This document shows, piece after piece, positions 37,188 through 46,419 of a stretch of DNA of 64,000 bases. Location: the NCBI GenBank assembly GCA_036504735.1, contig DASXUQ010000005.1, positions 217,377 to 281,376 on the forward strand, read 5' to 3'. Made by a program: the position numbers and the translations under genes. The notes under the pieces are model-generated. The model had not been told where the DNA came from. It saw nothing but the letters and a program-made list of their open reading frames with translations, and did no database searches. Numbering within the stretch: the first letter of the stretch is position 1; every line of letters starts with the position of its first letter. This DNA is from a bacterium. Lineage in GTDB: Bacteria > Electryoneota > RPQS01.

Positions 37188-38000
37188 TCAGTTAGCCGTC
37201 AGGAGCAAATATGCAAAGAAGAATGGCGTTGAGAGTAGCAGGGAATCGAAGCGGTCAAGGAATCCGCCATGCCCGGGAAAGAAGGCCGACGTGTCTTTCA
37301 CGTTTACCTCGCGTTTCATAAGGGACTCGAGCAGGTCGCCGCATTGGCCAATGATGGACACAATGAAGGGAAGCGCAAGGTAGTCCCACAGCCTGGGCTC
37401 AGCCCAGCCGAAGACGGACAACACGGGCAAGACTACCGCAGCGAACAGAATACCGCCAAAGAACCCTTCCACGGTCTTGTTCGGACTGGCGGCCACGTAC
37501 AGCTTGTGTTTGCCGAAGGCCCGTCCCATGAAATACGCCCCGGTGTCACACATCCACGTGGCAAGAAGCATGGCGGTCAGTGCGCCTGCCGGGCGGTAAA
37601 AGGTGGAGGACCTTACAGCATCGAGCTGCGTCCAGAGTGCCAATGGCAGCGCCGCATACAACAGGTAGAGAGCGGACGCGCTGAGATTAGCCAGCGGTTT
37701 GCGGTCGCCGCGAAATGTCTCGGACAACAACATCACGCCCAGTCCAAGAGTGGCCAGTGCCATCGCAGGCGGATGGCCGTTCATAAAGATCGCAGCGTCG
37801 AGACCTGCGGTGGCGACAAGCAGACCGGGCCAGAAAATCCGTGCATCTCGCGCGGTATTCAGCCGGTTCCACTCCCACAGAACACCGACCTGCAGAGCAC
37901 ATGCAAGGAGGTGCAGCGGCCAGGAGCCGTGGATCGCGATGAACACGACCAGCGGCGCTCCGATGGCGGCAACGATAACACGGCGAAGGAGATTACTCAC
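37188..38000 (-). CDS. cdsA: Phosphatidate cytidylyltransferase
   Basis: 270 aa from a GTG at 38000 that shares one base with the stop of the TPR lipoprotein gene. About eight hydrophobic helices are seen. The C-terminal CdsA signature is complete: LMKREVNVKDTSAFFPGHGG followed by FLDRFD, with PNKTVEGFFGG before it. It makes CDP-diacylglycerol, the substrate of PssA encoded at 19202-19975. The residues for metal binding are all present. Confidence 0.94.
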   Translation of the reverse strand: MSNLLRRVIVAAIGAPLVVFIAIHGSWPLHLLACALQVGVLWEWNRLNTARDARIFWPGLLVATAGLDAAIFMNGHPPAMALATLGLGVMLLSETFRGDRKPLANLSASALYLLYAALPLALWTQLDAVRSSTFYRPAGALTAMLLATWMCDTGAYFMGRAFGKHKLYVAASPNKTVEGFFGGILFAAVVLPVLSVFGWAEPRLWDYLALPFIVSIIGQCGDLLESLMKREVNVKDTSAFFPGHGGFLDRFDSLLLSTPFFFAYLLLTAN

Positions 38001-41000
38001 TATCGGAAATGGCGTCCACGAAGAGTTTCCTCGGAAGGCGGCCAACCGCTTTCATCTTGTTTCTGATCGAACAGCGCTTCCACCGGCTCCCGTTTGCCGA
38101 ATAATTCGGCATCGGACATATTGAAGATCGAATTGGAGTCGGGCGGCGCAACCTTGGCTTTGGAGATTACCTCCATCGCCGAGTCGGGATTCAGTGCCAG
38201 CAGGTGCTGGTACACGACGCGCGCCTGATCGTATCGGCGCAGATCCTTTTCGAGGAGAGTAGCCTTGGCAAACAGCGCCTTCTTCCCTTCCCGGCTGGTC
38301 GAGTCGAAGGCGATCACGTGACTGTATAGAGCCAGCACGGAATCCACAGGCGCATGGGGTGTGAACTGCGCGTTTTCGGCGGCGTGCAAAGCGGCGACCT
38401 GAGCGGGAACCGGCACCTCGATCAGTGGAAGCTTCAACGCGGCCCGCGCCGCATTTGCCGCCGCCGATGGCACGCTGTCGGCTGCGACCACATAGCGATA
38501 GTGGTCCGCGGCCTCGCCCGTCAGCGAATCTCTGGCTGTGGAGTCGGCTTTGGGAGTAAGTGCGCTTCCCAGAAAGAGGTTGGACCGCCAGAAAACCTCG
38601 GCGTTGACCGGCGACGTTGCCGCGAGCCGATAGTAGTTGAGCGCGCTGTCCTGCTCCGTCAAACTGTATGCATAGAACTCCGCGGCGTGCAAATAGGCCA
38701 ACTGGAGTTCCCGCTCCTTGGCGAGCAACTGTGTGCGTAGCGTCTGCGCCGGAGTGGCGCGCACAGAGGCGGCGGCAGTGCTGTCGGTATGAGTAGGTCT
38801 TACCGATGAACCGACAGGATGCGGAATCGTGTCAGGCCGCGCGGAATCCACCGGAAGCGGGCGCCGATCTGTCGAATCCGAAGCAGACAAGGGAACAAAG
38901 TGCTGCGGCCGGGTCCCACCGAACGTGGAGTCGGCAGGTGCTGGCCGTGTCGGTGACGGCAACGGAGGCAATGGCGGCCGCGAACCACCGACCGGAATGG
39001 AATCCTGCGCGGGCGGCTTCTGAGTGGAATCCGGCGGAGCGCCACCTTGCGAATCTGCCGTTGAACGAAATCCTCGCAGGCTGTGCCGCTCATCTGCGGG
39101 CCTTGTCGTATCGGGAGAAGACGGACGGGCCAGAGTATCGGTTCTCACGGGGGCCGCAGCAGAATCCGAGCGAGCCATCCGGCCACTCGCGGCAGCATTC
39201 ACCTTCTCCACGGAATCGAGTGCGCTGGGAGCAACGGCAACTCTGGTGGCTTTCTTCGGCGAGGCATTTCCCTTGAGCGAGTCGGCCACGGCAGGGAGGT
39301 TCCGCGTACCGACACCGTAAGCACGGTTGATCACGCCTTGCATTCGCAGCACGTGGTCGTTGTTTCCTTCGGTTCTGGATGAATCGCGCGTCTCGATCGC
39401 GCGAGTCAACGTCTGCAAGCCGAACCGTTCTTCGAGGATCATCGCACGGAAGGCGCGCCGGGCCAGTTCCCACGTCTCGTTGGAATCCAGTGGCGTGGGT
39501 ACGGCCTTTACCAGAGGCGGCGGCGACACGGTCTTAGCCACCGGAGGCAGCGTATGGACAACTGCCGGTCCAGCAGGCTTGCGCGTCGAATCCTTAACGG
39601 CATGTGGGAGCTTTGGACTCGCAGGAGAATGGCGCGCCGTATCCGTTGCCGCAGCGACTGGCGGCAGCGCAGGATGGGCAGTATCGGGCGCTGCCGCCTG
39701 CTGAACAGGAGCCGGCGGCGCCTTTACGACGGCGGGTTTCAGAGCCGATTCCCGGCGGCGCACGGAATCCTCGAATGCAAGCAACGCCGAGGGAGTAAGC
39801 GCATCACGCGGAATCGAAATGCTGTCCGCCTGAGTTTGGAGATCGGCAATTTCGGTCTGCAATGCCTTGATCTTATCGAGCGCGAGCAGGCCCTTGGAAA
39901 TCTGCTCCATTGCCGCGCGAGCCGAGTCACCGATCTGGCGGCTCGGTCCGACCCGCATGGCGCTATCGAGCAGCGCCTTGGCCAAAGTCAGATCGACCCG
40001 CTGATCACGATGTATCAGCGCAAGCCTGTAGAACGCGAGACCGCGCCGCTCACCGTTGGTATGCTGGTCAATGAACTCCTGGTACAGGCGGATGCCTTCA
40101 TCCACGCGCCCGGTACGCACGGCCAGTTGAGCCAGTTCCAACGGAATATCTTCGGAGTAATCGAGGAAACGCTCGCCGGACTTGAGCTTCTCGATAATCA
40201 ACTGCGCCCGGTCGAAATGTTTCAGCTCTACCTCGCACTGCGAACAGCGGATAGACGCATCGTACCCCTGTTGCACGTCGCCGGTCGAGGATGCAACCTC
40301 GGCAAAGGCGTCACGAGCCTTCTCGAAATGGCCCAGATCAAACTCCGCCTGACCGTAGCTGTTCAGCGCATTAATGCGGTCGATGTTCGGCTGCCGCATC
40401 CCGGCGGCTTGCTCGAAATAGCCCGATGCATCGGAATAGCGCTTGGCGTCGTAGCAGAGGGATCCCATCAGGAGGAGTGCGCTTGCTTTTTCCGGACCCG
40501 GTTTCAGCAGTTCGAGTCCGGTCTGCAGCAGTTGAATCGCGTCGTCCTTCTTCTTCTCTGCGGCAAGGGTCCGGGCTTTCCACAACGTGGCTTCGCTGAC
40601 CAGCTTGCTGTTGGGAAAGAGCGTCATCAACTCGGTGAACTTGCGTTCTGCGCGAGGCAGATCGCCCAGACGATAGTATGACACTCCCATCAGGAACAGG
40701 GCATCGTCGGCCCAGCGGCTCTTGGGATGCTCTTCGAGCAGGCGCGCAGACGTTTCGATGACCTTGCGGTACTTTTCCGAAGCTACACCCGATTGTCCCG
40801 GTGCCCCGCCCGCCCCGGGAGGAACACTTCCTCCCTGCTGTGGAGGCGCATTGGGATTATTCGGCTGCTGCGGCTGTTGCTGCTGCTGGCGCCGCGCCTG
40901 CCGTTGCTGGGCGCGGGTATCCCGCTCCGCCTCGCCGAACTGCTTCTTGGCGTTATAGAACGTGTTGAAGTAGCCGCAACCGGAAAGCAGAAGCAGCGAC

Positions 41001-41035
41001 AGAAAAATTGCTATGAAAAGGGGAAATCGTTTCAT
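38000..41035 (-). CDS. Large TPR lipoprotein, FNTFYNA type
   Basis: 1011 aa. A lipoprotein signal with lipobox LLSGC is followed by GYFNTFYNAKKQFGEAE, a start known from FCB-group TPR lipoproteins. A Gln/Pro-rich stretch (about 45-80) leads into TPR repeats (about 85-400). Residues of about 430-760 are low-complexity Pro/Ser/Thr/Asp-rich. A second TPR block (about 770-970) ends the protein. The N-terminal part resembles BamD-like and SprE/PorW-like lipoproteins, so a role in outer-membrane or T9SS assembly is possible but unproven. It overlaps sirtuin and cdsA genes on either side. Confidence 0.75.
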   Translation of the reverse strand: MKRFPLFIAIFLSLLLLSGCGYFNTFYNAKKQFGEAERDTRAQQRQARRQQQQQPQQPNNPNAPPQQGGSVPPGAGGAPGQSGVASEKYRKVIETSARLLEEHPKSRWADDALFLMGVSYYRLGDLPRAERKFTELMTLFPNSKLVSEATLWKARTLAAEKKKDDAIQLLQTGLELLKPGPEKASALLLMGSLCYDAKRYSDASGYFEQAAGMRQPNIDRINALNSYGQAEFDLGHFEKARDAFAEVASSTGDVQQGYDASIRCSQCEVELKHFDRAQLIIEKLKSGERFLDYSEDIPLELAQLAVRTGRVDEGIRLYQEFIDQHTNGERRGLAFYRLALIHRDQRVDLTLAKALLDSAMRVGPSRQIGDSARAAMEQISKGLLALDKIKALQTEIADLQTQADSISIPRDALTPSALLAFEDSVRRRESALKPAVVKAPPAPVQQAAAPDTAHPALPPVAAATDTARHSPASPKLPHAVKDSTRKPAGPAVVHTLPPVAKTVSPPPLVKAVPTPLDSNETWELARRAFRAMILEERFGLQTLTRAIETRDSSRTEGNNDHVLRMQGVINRAYGVGTRNLPAVADSLKGNASPKKATRVAVAPSALDSVEKVNAAASGRMARSDSAAAPVRTDTLARPSSPDTTRPADERHSLRGFRSTADSQGGAPPDSTQKPPAQDSIPVGGSRPPLPPLPSPTRPAPADSTFGGTRPQHFVPLSASDSTDRRPLPVDSARPDTIPHPVGSSVRPTHTDSTAAASVRATPAQTLRTQLLAKERELQLAYLHAAEFYAYSLTEQDSALNYYRLAATSPVNAEVFWRSNLFLGSALTPKADSTARDSLTGEAADHYRYVVAADSVPSAAANAARAALKLPLIEVPVPAQVAALHAAENAQFTPHAPVDSVLALYSHVIAFDSTSREGKKALFAKATLLEKDLRRYDQARVVYQHLLALNPDSAMEVISKAKVAPPDSNSIFNMSDAELFGKREPVEALFDQKQDESGWPPSEETLRGRHFR

Positions 41036-41805
41036 GGGTTGCCGATAGAGGCGTTAGAATGGGGATGCGTCTTCTCATACAGAGCTACGAGGCCCGGCAG
41101 AATGTCTCCCGCTTTGCCTCGCACATGCGCCTTAGCCTGAGATGTGAAGGGTGTCTCCTCGATGTTTACCTCAATAACGACGGCTCCCGCTTGCTGGGCG
41201 ATCCCGGGCAAAGCGGCGGCCGGATAGACCACGGCCGATGTTCCAACGGTTACGAACAGATCACAAGCTTGCGCCGCTCTGCGGGCTGCGTCCACCGCAT
41301 CCTGCGGCAGTGCTTCGCCGAACCAGACCACGCCCGGGCGCAGCATGCCGCCACATGAACAGCACGGCACGTCATCCGTAAAGGTAATAAATTCTAACGA
41401 CGTTTCCACGCCGCAATTGAAGCAACGATTGATGTGAATATTGCCGTGCAGTTCAATAATGCGACGGCTTCCTGCTGCACGGTGCAAGCCATCAACATTC
41501 TGAGTGATAAGTGTAAAATTCTGACAGAGTGATTCCCAATAGGCCAAGGCTAAGTGCCCTGTATTGGGACGAACTTTGGTTAAGAGATCACGCCGCCACT
41601 GGTACCATTCCCAGACAAGCCTCGGATTGGCGACAAACGCCTCTGGAGTCGCTAATTCTTCCGGCCTAAAACTCCGCCAATGACCTTCTGCTCCTCGGAA
41701 TGTCGGGACGCCCGATTCAGCGGAAATGCCCGCACCGGTAAAAACGCATACATGTTCTGCATTTACAATATCTTGAACAAGACCGGCGGCGAGATCCATC
41801 TTCAC
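41032..41805 (-). CDS. cobB: NAD-dependent protein deacylase (sirtuin, class III type)
   Basis: 257 aa. The NAD pocket is GAGISAESGVPTFRG, TQNVDGLH and the catalytic His120 in IELHGN. Zinc cysteines are RCFNCG and PCCSCGG. The Tyr68-x-x-Arg71 pair (WYQWRRD) is the class III mark that favours succinyl- or malonyl-lysine. Desuccinylation would fit with succinyl-CoA synthetase encoded nearby, though the genes are 13 kb apart. It starts 128 nt from the divergent rpsT and overlaps the TPR lipoprotein gene by four nt. Confidence 0.93.
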   Translation of the reverse strand: MKMDLAAGLVQDIVNAEHVCVFTGAGISAESGVPTFRGAEGHWRSFRPEELATPEAFVANPRLVWEWYQWRRDLLTKVRPNTGHLALAYWESLCQNFTLITQNVDGLHRAAGSRRIIELHGNIHINRCFNCGVETSLEFITFTDDVPCCSCGGMLRPGVVWFGEALPQDAVDAARRAAQACDLFVTVGTSAVVYPAAALPGIAQQAGAVVIEVNIEETPFTSQAKAHVRGKAGDILPGLVALYEKTHPHSNASIGNP

Positions 41806-41815
41806 ATTATTTCCC

Positions 41816-41844
41816 TTGACATTCGATTTGTCATTGAGTATATT
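41816..41844 (+). promoter_or_regulatory. Sigma-70-type promoter of rpsT
   Basis: Plus-strand TTGACA (41816-41821), 17-nt spacer and TATATT (41839-41844). Predicted start near 41851 gives an 82-nt leader for rpsT. Confidence 0.75.
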
Positions 41845-41932
41845 AGCTCAATTCTTCCAGTCGGTGCGCGAGCCCCTTGGTTCGTCGTGGTCGACATTCT
41901 GAAAATCAGCTAAGGTCAGAAGACACTAATCA

Positions 41933-42190
41933 ATGCCCCAGCACAAGTCAAACGTTAAGAGGATGAGGACCAGCGCCATCGCGCGTCTGCGTAATCGTCG
42001 TGATCGCTCGCGCTGCCGTTCGGTGGAAAAGCATGTTGTCGAAGCTCGTACTCAGGCCGATGCCCGGGCGCAACTCAGCGAAGTTTTCTCGGTACTGGAT
42101 CATATGGCTGCCAAGGGTGTGCTTCATGAGAATACGGTTGCACGCCGCAAGTCCCGCCTTACGAACCTGGTGAGCAAACTGCCCGCCTGA
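41933..42190 (+). CDS. rpsT: 30S ribosomal protein S20
   Basis: 85 aa, strongly basic, the usual S20 length. The pattern HKSNVKRMRTSAIARLRNR and the C-terminal GVLHENTVARRKSRL element are typical of S20, a primary 16S rRNA-binding protein of the 30S subunit. It is the only plus-strand gene in the window and stands alone between its promoter and terminator. The Shine-Dalgarno is weak (CAGAAGA), which fits translational feedback known for S20 in E. coli; that regulation here is inferred. Confidence 0.95.
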   Translation: MPQHKSNVKRMRTSAIARLRNRRDRSRCRSVEKHVVEARTQADARAQLSEVFSVLDHMAAKGVLHENTVARRKSRLTNLVSKLPA

Positions 42191-42215
42191 AGTTTTCTTA
42201 CATCGTTTCCCCGCC

Positions 42216-42279
42216 GAGCCGGTGTTACTTTGGCGCTCCTCCCCCCTCTTGCCAGAGTCGCGACACCGGCTCTTCTTTG
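42216..42279 (+). terminator. Terminator after rpsT
   Basis: A perfect 10-bp stem (42216-42225 with 42263-42272) encloses a 37-nt loop that may fold further through TGGC/GCCA. TTCTTTG follows on the plus strand. It separates rpsT from the convergent guaB. Confidence 0.65.
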
Positions 42280-42297
42280 TCCGGGAATCCGCTTCTC

Positions 42298-43785
42298 TCA
42301 GGAGTGGCGGTCAAACGGTGACTCGTAGTTCGGCGCTTCCTGCGTAATGATCACATCGTGCGGATGACTTTCCCTGTACCCAGCCGTCGTGGATTGCACG
42401 AGCTGGGCTTTTTCTTGCATCTCGCCGATGGTCGCAACGCCACAATAACCCATCGCCGAACGCAGCCCGCCCATCAGTTGGTAGACCGTATCGGCCAACT
42501 TGCCCTTGTAGGGCACCCGTCCTTCAATTCCTTCCGGTACAAACTTCGCGTTGGCGTCCGAAGCGGATTGGAAGTAGCGATCCGCACTTCCCTGTCTCAT
42601 GGCTCCGAGCGAACCCATTCCTCGGAATTGCTTGTAGCTGCGGCCTTCGAAGAGGATCGTGTCGCCGGGGCTCTCTTCTGTACCGGCAAACAGGCTGCCG
42701 ATCATCACGGAATCCGCGCCCACCGCAATCGCCTTCGCAATATCTCCGGAATAACGAATGCCACCGTCCGCAATGACGGGCACGCCGAGCGGCTTCAAGA
42801 CATCGCTGACTTCGAGAATCGCGGTGATCTGCGGCACGCCCACGCCCGCGACAATGCGGGTAGTGCAGATAGAGCCGGGACCGACGCCAACCTTCAGCGC
42901 GTCCACGCCGGCATCCGCCAGTTCGCGAGCGCCTTCCGGAGTCACCACGTTGCCCGCGACAATATCCACATCCGCAAAACGCTTCCGCAACGCCTTCACC
43001 ACGGTGATGACATTTTCCGAATGGCCGTGCGCGGAATCTACGACCAGCGCATCCGTGCCGGCATCCACCAAGGCCTGGGCGCGTTCTTCGGTATCCGGAC
43101 GGGTTCCTACCGCCGCGGCCACGCGGAGACGCCCATTGGCATCCTTGCAGGCGTTCGGATACAGTGAACGCTTCTGAATATCCTTGGCGGTGATCAGGCC
43201 GGCCAGATGGCCGTCTTTGTCAACAAGCAACAGTTTTTCGATGCGGTGTTTCTGAAGCAGTGCCTGCGCCGTTTTGGGATCCGTGCCCGGAGGCGCGGTG
43301 ACGAGGCGCTCGCGCGGCGTCATAACTTCAGAGAGCGGCTTGGACAAATCTTCTTCAAAGCGCAGATCGCGGTCGGTGACGATGCCGACCAGCAGATCCC
43401 CGTCTACCACGGGCATGCCGCTAATGCCTTTATCGCGCATGAGGGCAATCGCATCCCGCAATCGCGCATTCGACGGAAGCGTGTGCGGTTTCAAAATGCT
43501 GGCGGACTCACTGCGCTTGACGCGGTTGACTTCGGCCGCCTGGGCCTCGGCGCTCATGTTCTTGTGAACGACGCCAATGCCGCCTTCCCGGGCGAGAGCG
43601 ATGCACAGCGAAGCTTCGCTGACAGTATCCATCGCCGCGGACACCAGCGGAATATTCAGCGTGATGTTGCGGCTGAAACGCGAATGAAGGGCTACCTGTG
43701 AAGGAATAACAGTGGAGCGTGCGGGGATGAGCAGCACGTCGTCGAATGTGATTCCCTGATAGCGGATTTTATCCTGTTGAGACAT
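42298..43785 (-). CDS. guaB: IMP dehydrogenase
   Basis: 495 aa, full length. The N-terminal barrel start [13 protein letters not shown] is present, then two CBS domains (about 95-210) inserted in the barrel. The catalytic Cys307 lies in [13 protein letters not shown], and the flap region has [12 protein letters not shown] and [18 protein letters not shown]. It oxidises IMP to XMP, the first step toward GMP. It stands convergent to rpsT and downstream of the GH2-like gene with a 30-nt gap. Confidence 0.97.
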   Translation of the reverse strand: MSQQDKIRYQGITFDDVLLIPARSTVIPSQVALHSRFSRNITLNIPLVSAAMDTVSEASLCIALAREGGIGVVHKNMSAEAQAAEVNRVKRSESASILKPHTLPSNARLRDAIALMRDKGISGMPVVDGDLLVGIVTDRDLRFEEDLSKPLSEVMTPRERLVTAPPGTDPKTAQALLQKHRIEKLLLVDKDGHLAGLITAKDIQKRSLYPNACKDANGRLRVAAAVGTRPDTEERAQALVDAGTDALVVDSAHGHSENVITVVKALRKRFADVDIVAGNVVTPEGARELADAGVDALKVGVGPGSICTTRIVAGVGVPQITAILEVSDVLKPLGVPVIADGGIRYSGDIAKAIAVGADSVMIGSLFAGTEESPGDTILFEGRSYKQFRGMGSLGAMRQGSADRYFQSASDANAKFVPEGIEGRVPYKGKLADTVYQLMGGLRSAMGYCGVATIGEMQEKAQLVQSTTAGYRESHPHDVIITQEAPNYESPFDRHS

Positions 43786-43815
43786 TACTTTTTAGCTATG
43801 TTCACGGGTCGTGAT

Positions 43816-46401
43816 CTATCGCGACATGAAAACGTCATGAAAGAATCGCAAATAGGTCAGGGTACCCAAACGGTTTTCCAATAAGACAAGAACAACGGTA
43901 GCGATTACGGCGCCGACGCCCAGTACCGTCACGTAGATCCGCCATGGCGTGGCGCCGAAGCCGGTGCGCAGGGCAGTAAGCAGCCGAATAAAACTCCAGA
44001 CGAGCCCAATCAGCACTCCGAAGAACGCCACCTGCGCGAAGCTTGGCACCTCCACCGCGCGGTAGAAGACCACGGCGATGGGCAACAGGTACAACAGTGC
44101 AGAGAAGGACCAGATCACATAATTAGCGGACTGCCAGAAATCCACGTGCTCGCGGAACAGCAGAGAGATGACCTGCACCAGCAGCGTCTGAACAAGAATC
44201 AGTCCCATGAAGATCGCGGTGAAGAACGCGATGAGTTGGACCGGATTCCAGATGAGATTGATCAGTTGGCCCTTGAGATGCGGCCACGGGAAGAAATGCG
44301 TCAGATAATAGTCCAGCGCAAAGCTGTTGCGGTACATATACAGCAGCGAGGAGAGCAGCAGAGATAGCGTGACGGCTTCGAGGAACCACAACAGCAACGG
44401 CTGGGCCGTATGCAGAAAGCGGCGGTACCGCAAGTCGCTGTAGAATCCGTGCGCGTGGAGAAAAACGCGCTTCAGGTTCTGGCGGAAAACATTGTTGCGG
44501 CGCAACTCTATGGACAGCGCCACCAGGGCCGCTAATCCAATGGCGGGAAATGCCACCGGCGCCTGCTCCGGTGTTCCGGCGGGAACCGGCGGCGACGTCT
44601 GGCCGGTGTGCGCCAACTCCCGAAGTCTCGAGAAGGCGATGCGCTCCTGGCGGTCAAGGCCCACAATGCCGAAGCTCAACAAGAACGGATCGGGACGATT
44701 CGGCTGCGCCAGCAATGGGCTGCTGCCATGATAATCCGAGTAGGCATGGATCAGATAGCCGTCAAGGTTATCGGTCGCCTCAATGGCCAGCACTTCGCGG
44801 ATCAGATACTCGGCCTGATTGACAATCCCTGCGGATGTCTGACTGCGATCCGGATCTTCCATCGCCGCCAGTTTCTGCACGCGGGATACGATCACCGGCA
44901 TGGAGCCTGCGCCAGCCTTGTCCAGCTTCAGTGCTTCGCTGTCCGGACGCAATGAAATCAGCACGAAATCCGCCAGTCCCGCAGCACTCGCGGGATTCTC
45001 CGTCTCGACATAGCAGAGAGCGCCATCCAGGCCCTTCACCGTCTGGTAAAGCCACTGGCTGAAGGCCTGAGTGGCCGGATCGCGCCAGTTCAATTGAGAC
45101 CCAAGCCCCCACGCGAGCACAGAGACATGGTCACGATAGGACAGGACCATGCGCTCGGTGGAATGCTGCACCAGATTCCGGTAGGCGGATTTTGCCAGCA
45201 CATCGCTGGGAATCCAATCCAGCCCCTCCTCTACCAGCACAAGCAGTCCCATTTCGTCGCACAGCGTGAGCAACTCCGGTGGCGGCGGACTGAATGGAAC
45301 GCGGATGACGTTGACGCCAAGATCCCGCATCCGGGCCAGATCTTCGCGTATCGTAGAAACCGCAATGGCCCGGGCTCCACGTGGCCCTTCCGGCACGTAA
45401 TCCAAACCGCGCACGCGAAGCCGTTGCCCGTTCACCATGACGTGGCCGTTACGGATCTTCACGCTTTTGAAACCCACCGTGCGCGAAATGCGGTGCAGGG
45501 TATCGGAACCGGCGACCAGAGACGTCGTCATAAAATAACAGACGGGCCGCGCCGGAGACCAGAGCGACGCGCCGAATCTCGGCATCGGCATCACGGTCTG
45601 AAAGCTCTCGCTGCCGCCGCGCGTCAGCGGTTCGCTCCGCGCTTCCGAAAGGACCTTTCCTCCCGAATCCCGCAAGGCCACGTACAGCCGGACTTCTGAG
45701 GGAATTCTTCCGGAGCTGTCCGCACTCGCGGCTAAGGGACCGTGCTGGGCAACATGGATTTGCGCACTGACGCGAATCGCCGTGGAATCATCCGCCACTT
45801 CCGAAACCAAACTCGCATCTTCGATGGCCCAACTGGGTGTGCCGCGAAGGTAGACTCCCGAGAACACGCCGCCATAATTTGCGGGCTGCAACACTTGCGA
45901 GCGGACCGGCAATGTCTTGCGCGGGCTGAGCCGGTTGCTCACCCGAAGCGTCACCTCATTGGAGGAACCGAAGCGCAACCGTTCACGGGGAATGTCGCAA
46001 GTAAATCCGAGATGGCTTCCGGTAAAGGATGTCACGAAACTGCCGTTCACCCAAACCTCCACCGCATAGTGGATTTCGGGCACGACCAGTTCAAAGTACA
46101 TCGGCTTCAGCGAGTCGGCCAGAGTGAATGTCCGCCGGTAACTGACGACCGTCTCCCCGTTATCGAAGGCCCCGGGGATCCAGCCGGGCGAGTAGTCGCC
46201 CTCATCGCCGACGCGGCATTCCCATGCGCCGGAAAGATCCAGAATGGCCTGATGCGGTTGCGCCTTAAGCTGGGGAAGCGTTGAAGGCACGGGGCTGCGC
46301 TGCTCGTAAAACGTGAAACCCTCGGCCGGACGCACAGGCGCCGTCAGCACGAGGGTCAGCACCAGAAAGAGAGCGCTTACTGCCTGATTGCGGAATTTCA
46401 T
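43816..46401 (-). CDS. GH2-like pseudo-glycosidase fused to a polytopic membrane domain
   Basis: 861 aa. A signal peptide is followed by a jelly-roll sugar-binding domain (about 45-190), an Ig-like domain (about 200-320) and a TIM-barrel region (about 330-600). The GH2 order is clear (FTCDIPRERLR, VGFKSVKIRNGHVMVNG, GVNVIRVPFSP). The acid/base segment that usually reads WSLGNE is WGLGSQ with Gln436, and the nucleophile segment near 507 reads VSRVQ instead of SEYG. So both catalytic glutamates seem lost. Residues of about 610-861 form six transmembrane helices, possibly Yip1-like. It may bind glycans and signal or assemble at the inner membrane. Function unknown. Confidence 0.75.
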   Translation of the reverse strand: MKFRNQAVSALFLVLTLVLTAPVRPAEGFTFYEQRSPVPSTLPQLKAQPHQAILDLSGAWECRVGDEGDYSPGWIPGAFDNGETVVSYRRTFTLADSLKPMYFELVVPEIHYAVEVWVNGSFVTSFTGSHLGFTCDIPRERLRFGSSNEVTLRVSNRLSPRKTLPVRSQVLQPANYGGVFSGVYLRGTPSWAIEDASLVSEVADDSTAIRVSAQIHVAQHGPLAASADSSGRIPSEVRLYVALRDSGGKVLSEARSEPLTRGGSESFQTVMPMPRFGASLWSPARPVCYFMTTSLVAGSDTLHRISRTVGFKSVKIRNGHVMVNGQRLRVRGLDYVPEGPRGARAIAVSTIREDLARMRDLGVNVIRVPFSPPPPELLTLCDEMGLLVLVEEGLDWIPSDVLAKSAYRNLVQHSTERMVLSYRDHVSVLAWGLGSQLNWRDPATQAFSQWLYQTVKGLDGALCYVETENPASAAGLADFVLISLRPDSEALKLDKAGAGSMPVIVSRVQKLAAMEDPDRSQTSAGIVNQAEYLIREVLAIEATDNLDGYLIHAYSDYHGSSPLLAQPNRPDPFLLSFGIVGLDRQERIAFSRLRELAHTGQTSPPVPAGTPEQAPVAFPAIGLAALVALSIELRRNNVFRQNLKRVFLHAHGFYSDLRYRRFLHTAQPLLLWFLEAVTLSLLLSSLLYMYRNSFALDYYLTHFFPWPHLKGQLINLIWNPVQLIAFFTAIFMGLILVQTLLVQVISLLFREHVDFWQSANYVIWSFSALLYLLPIAVVFYRAVEVPSFAQVAFFGVLIGLVWSFIRLLTALRTGFGATPWRIYVTVLGVGAVIATVVLVLLENRLGTLTYLRFFHDVFMSR

Positions 46402-46419
46402 GCAGAGAGGTTGGAAAGT

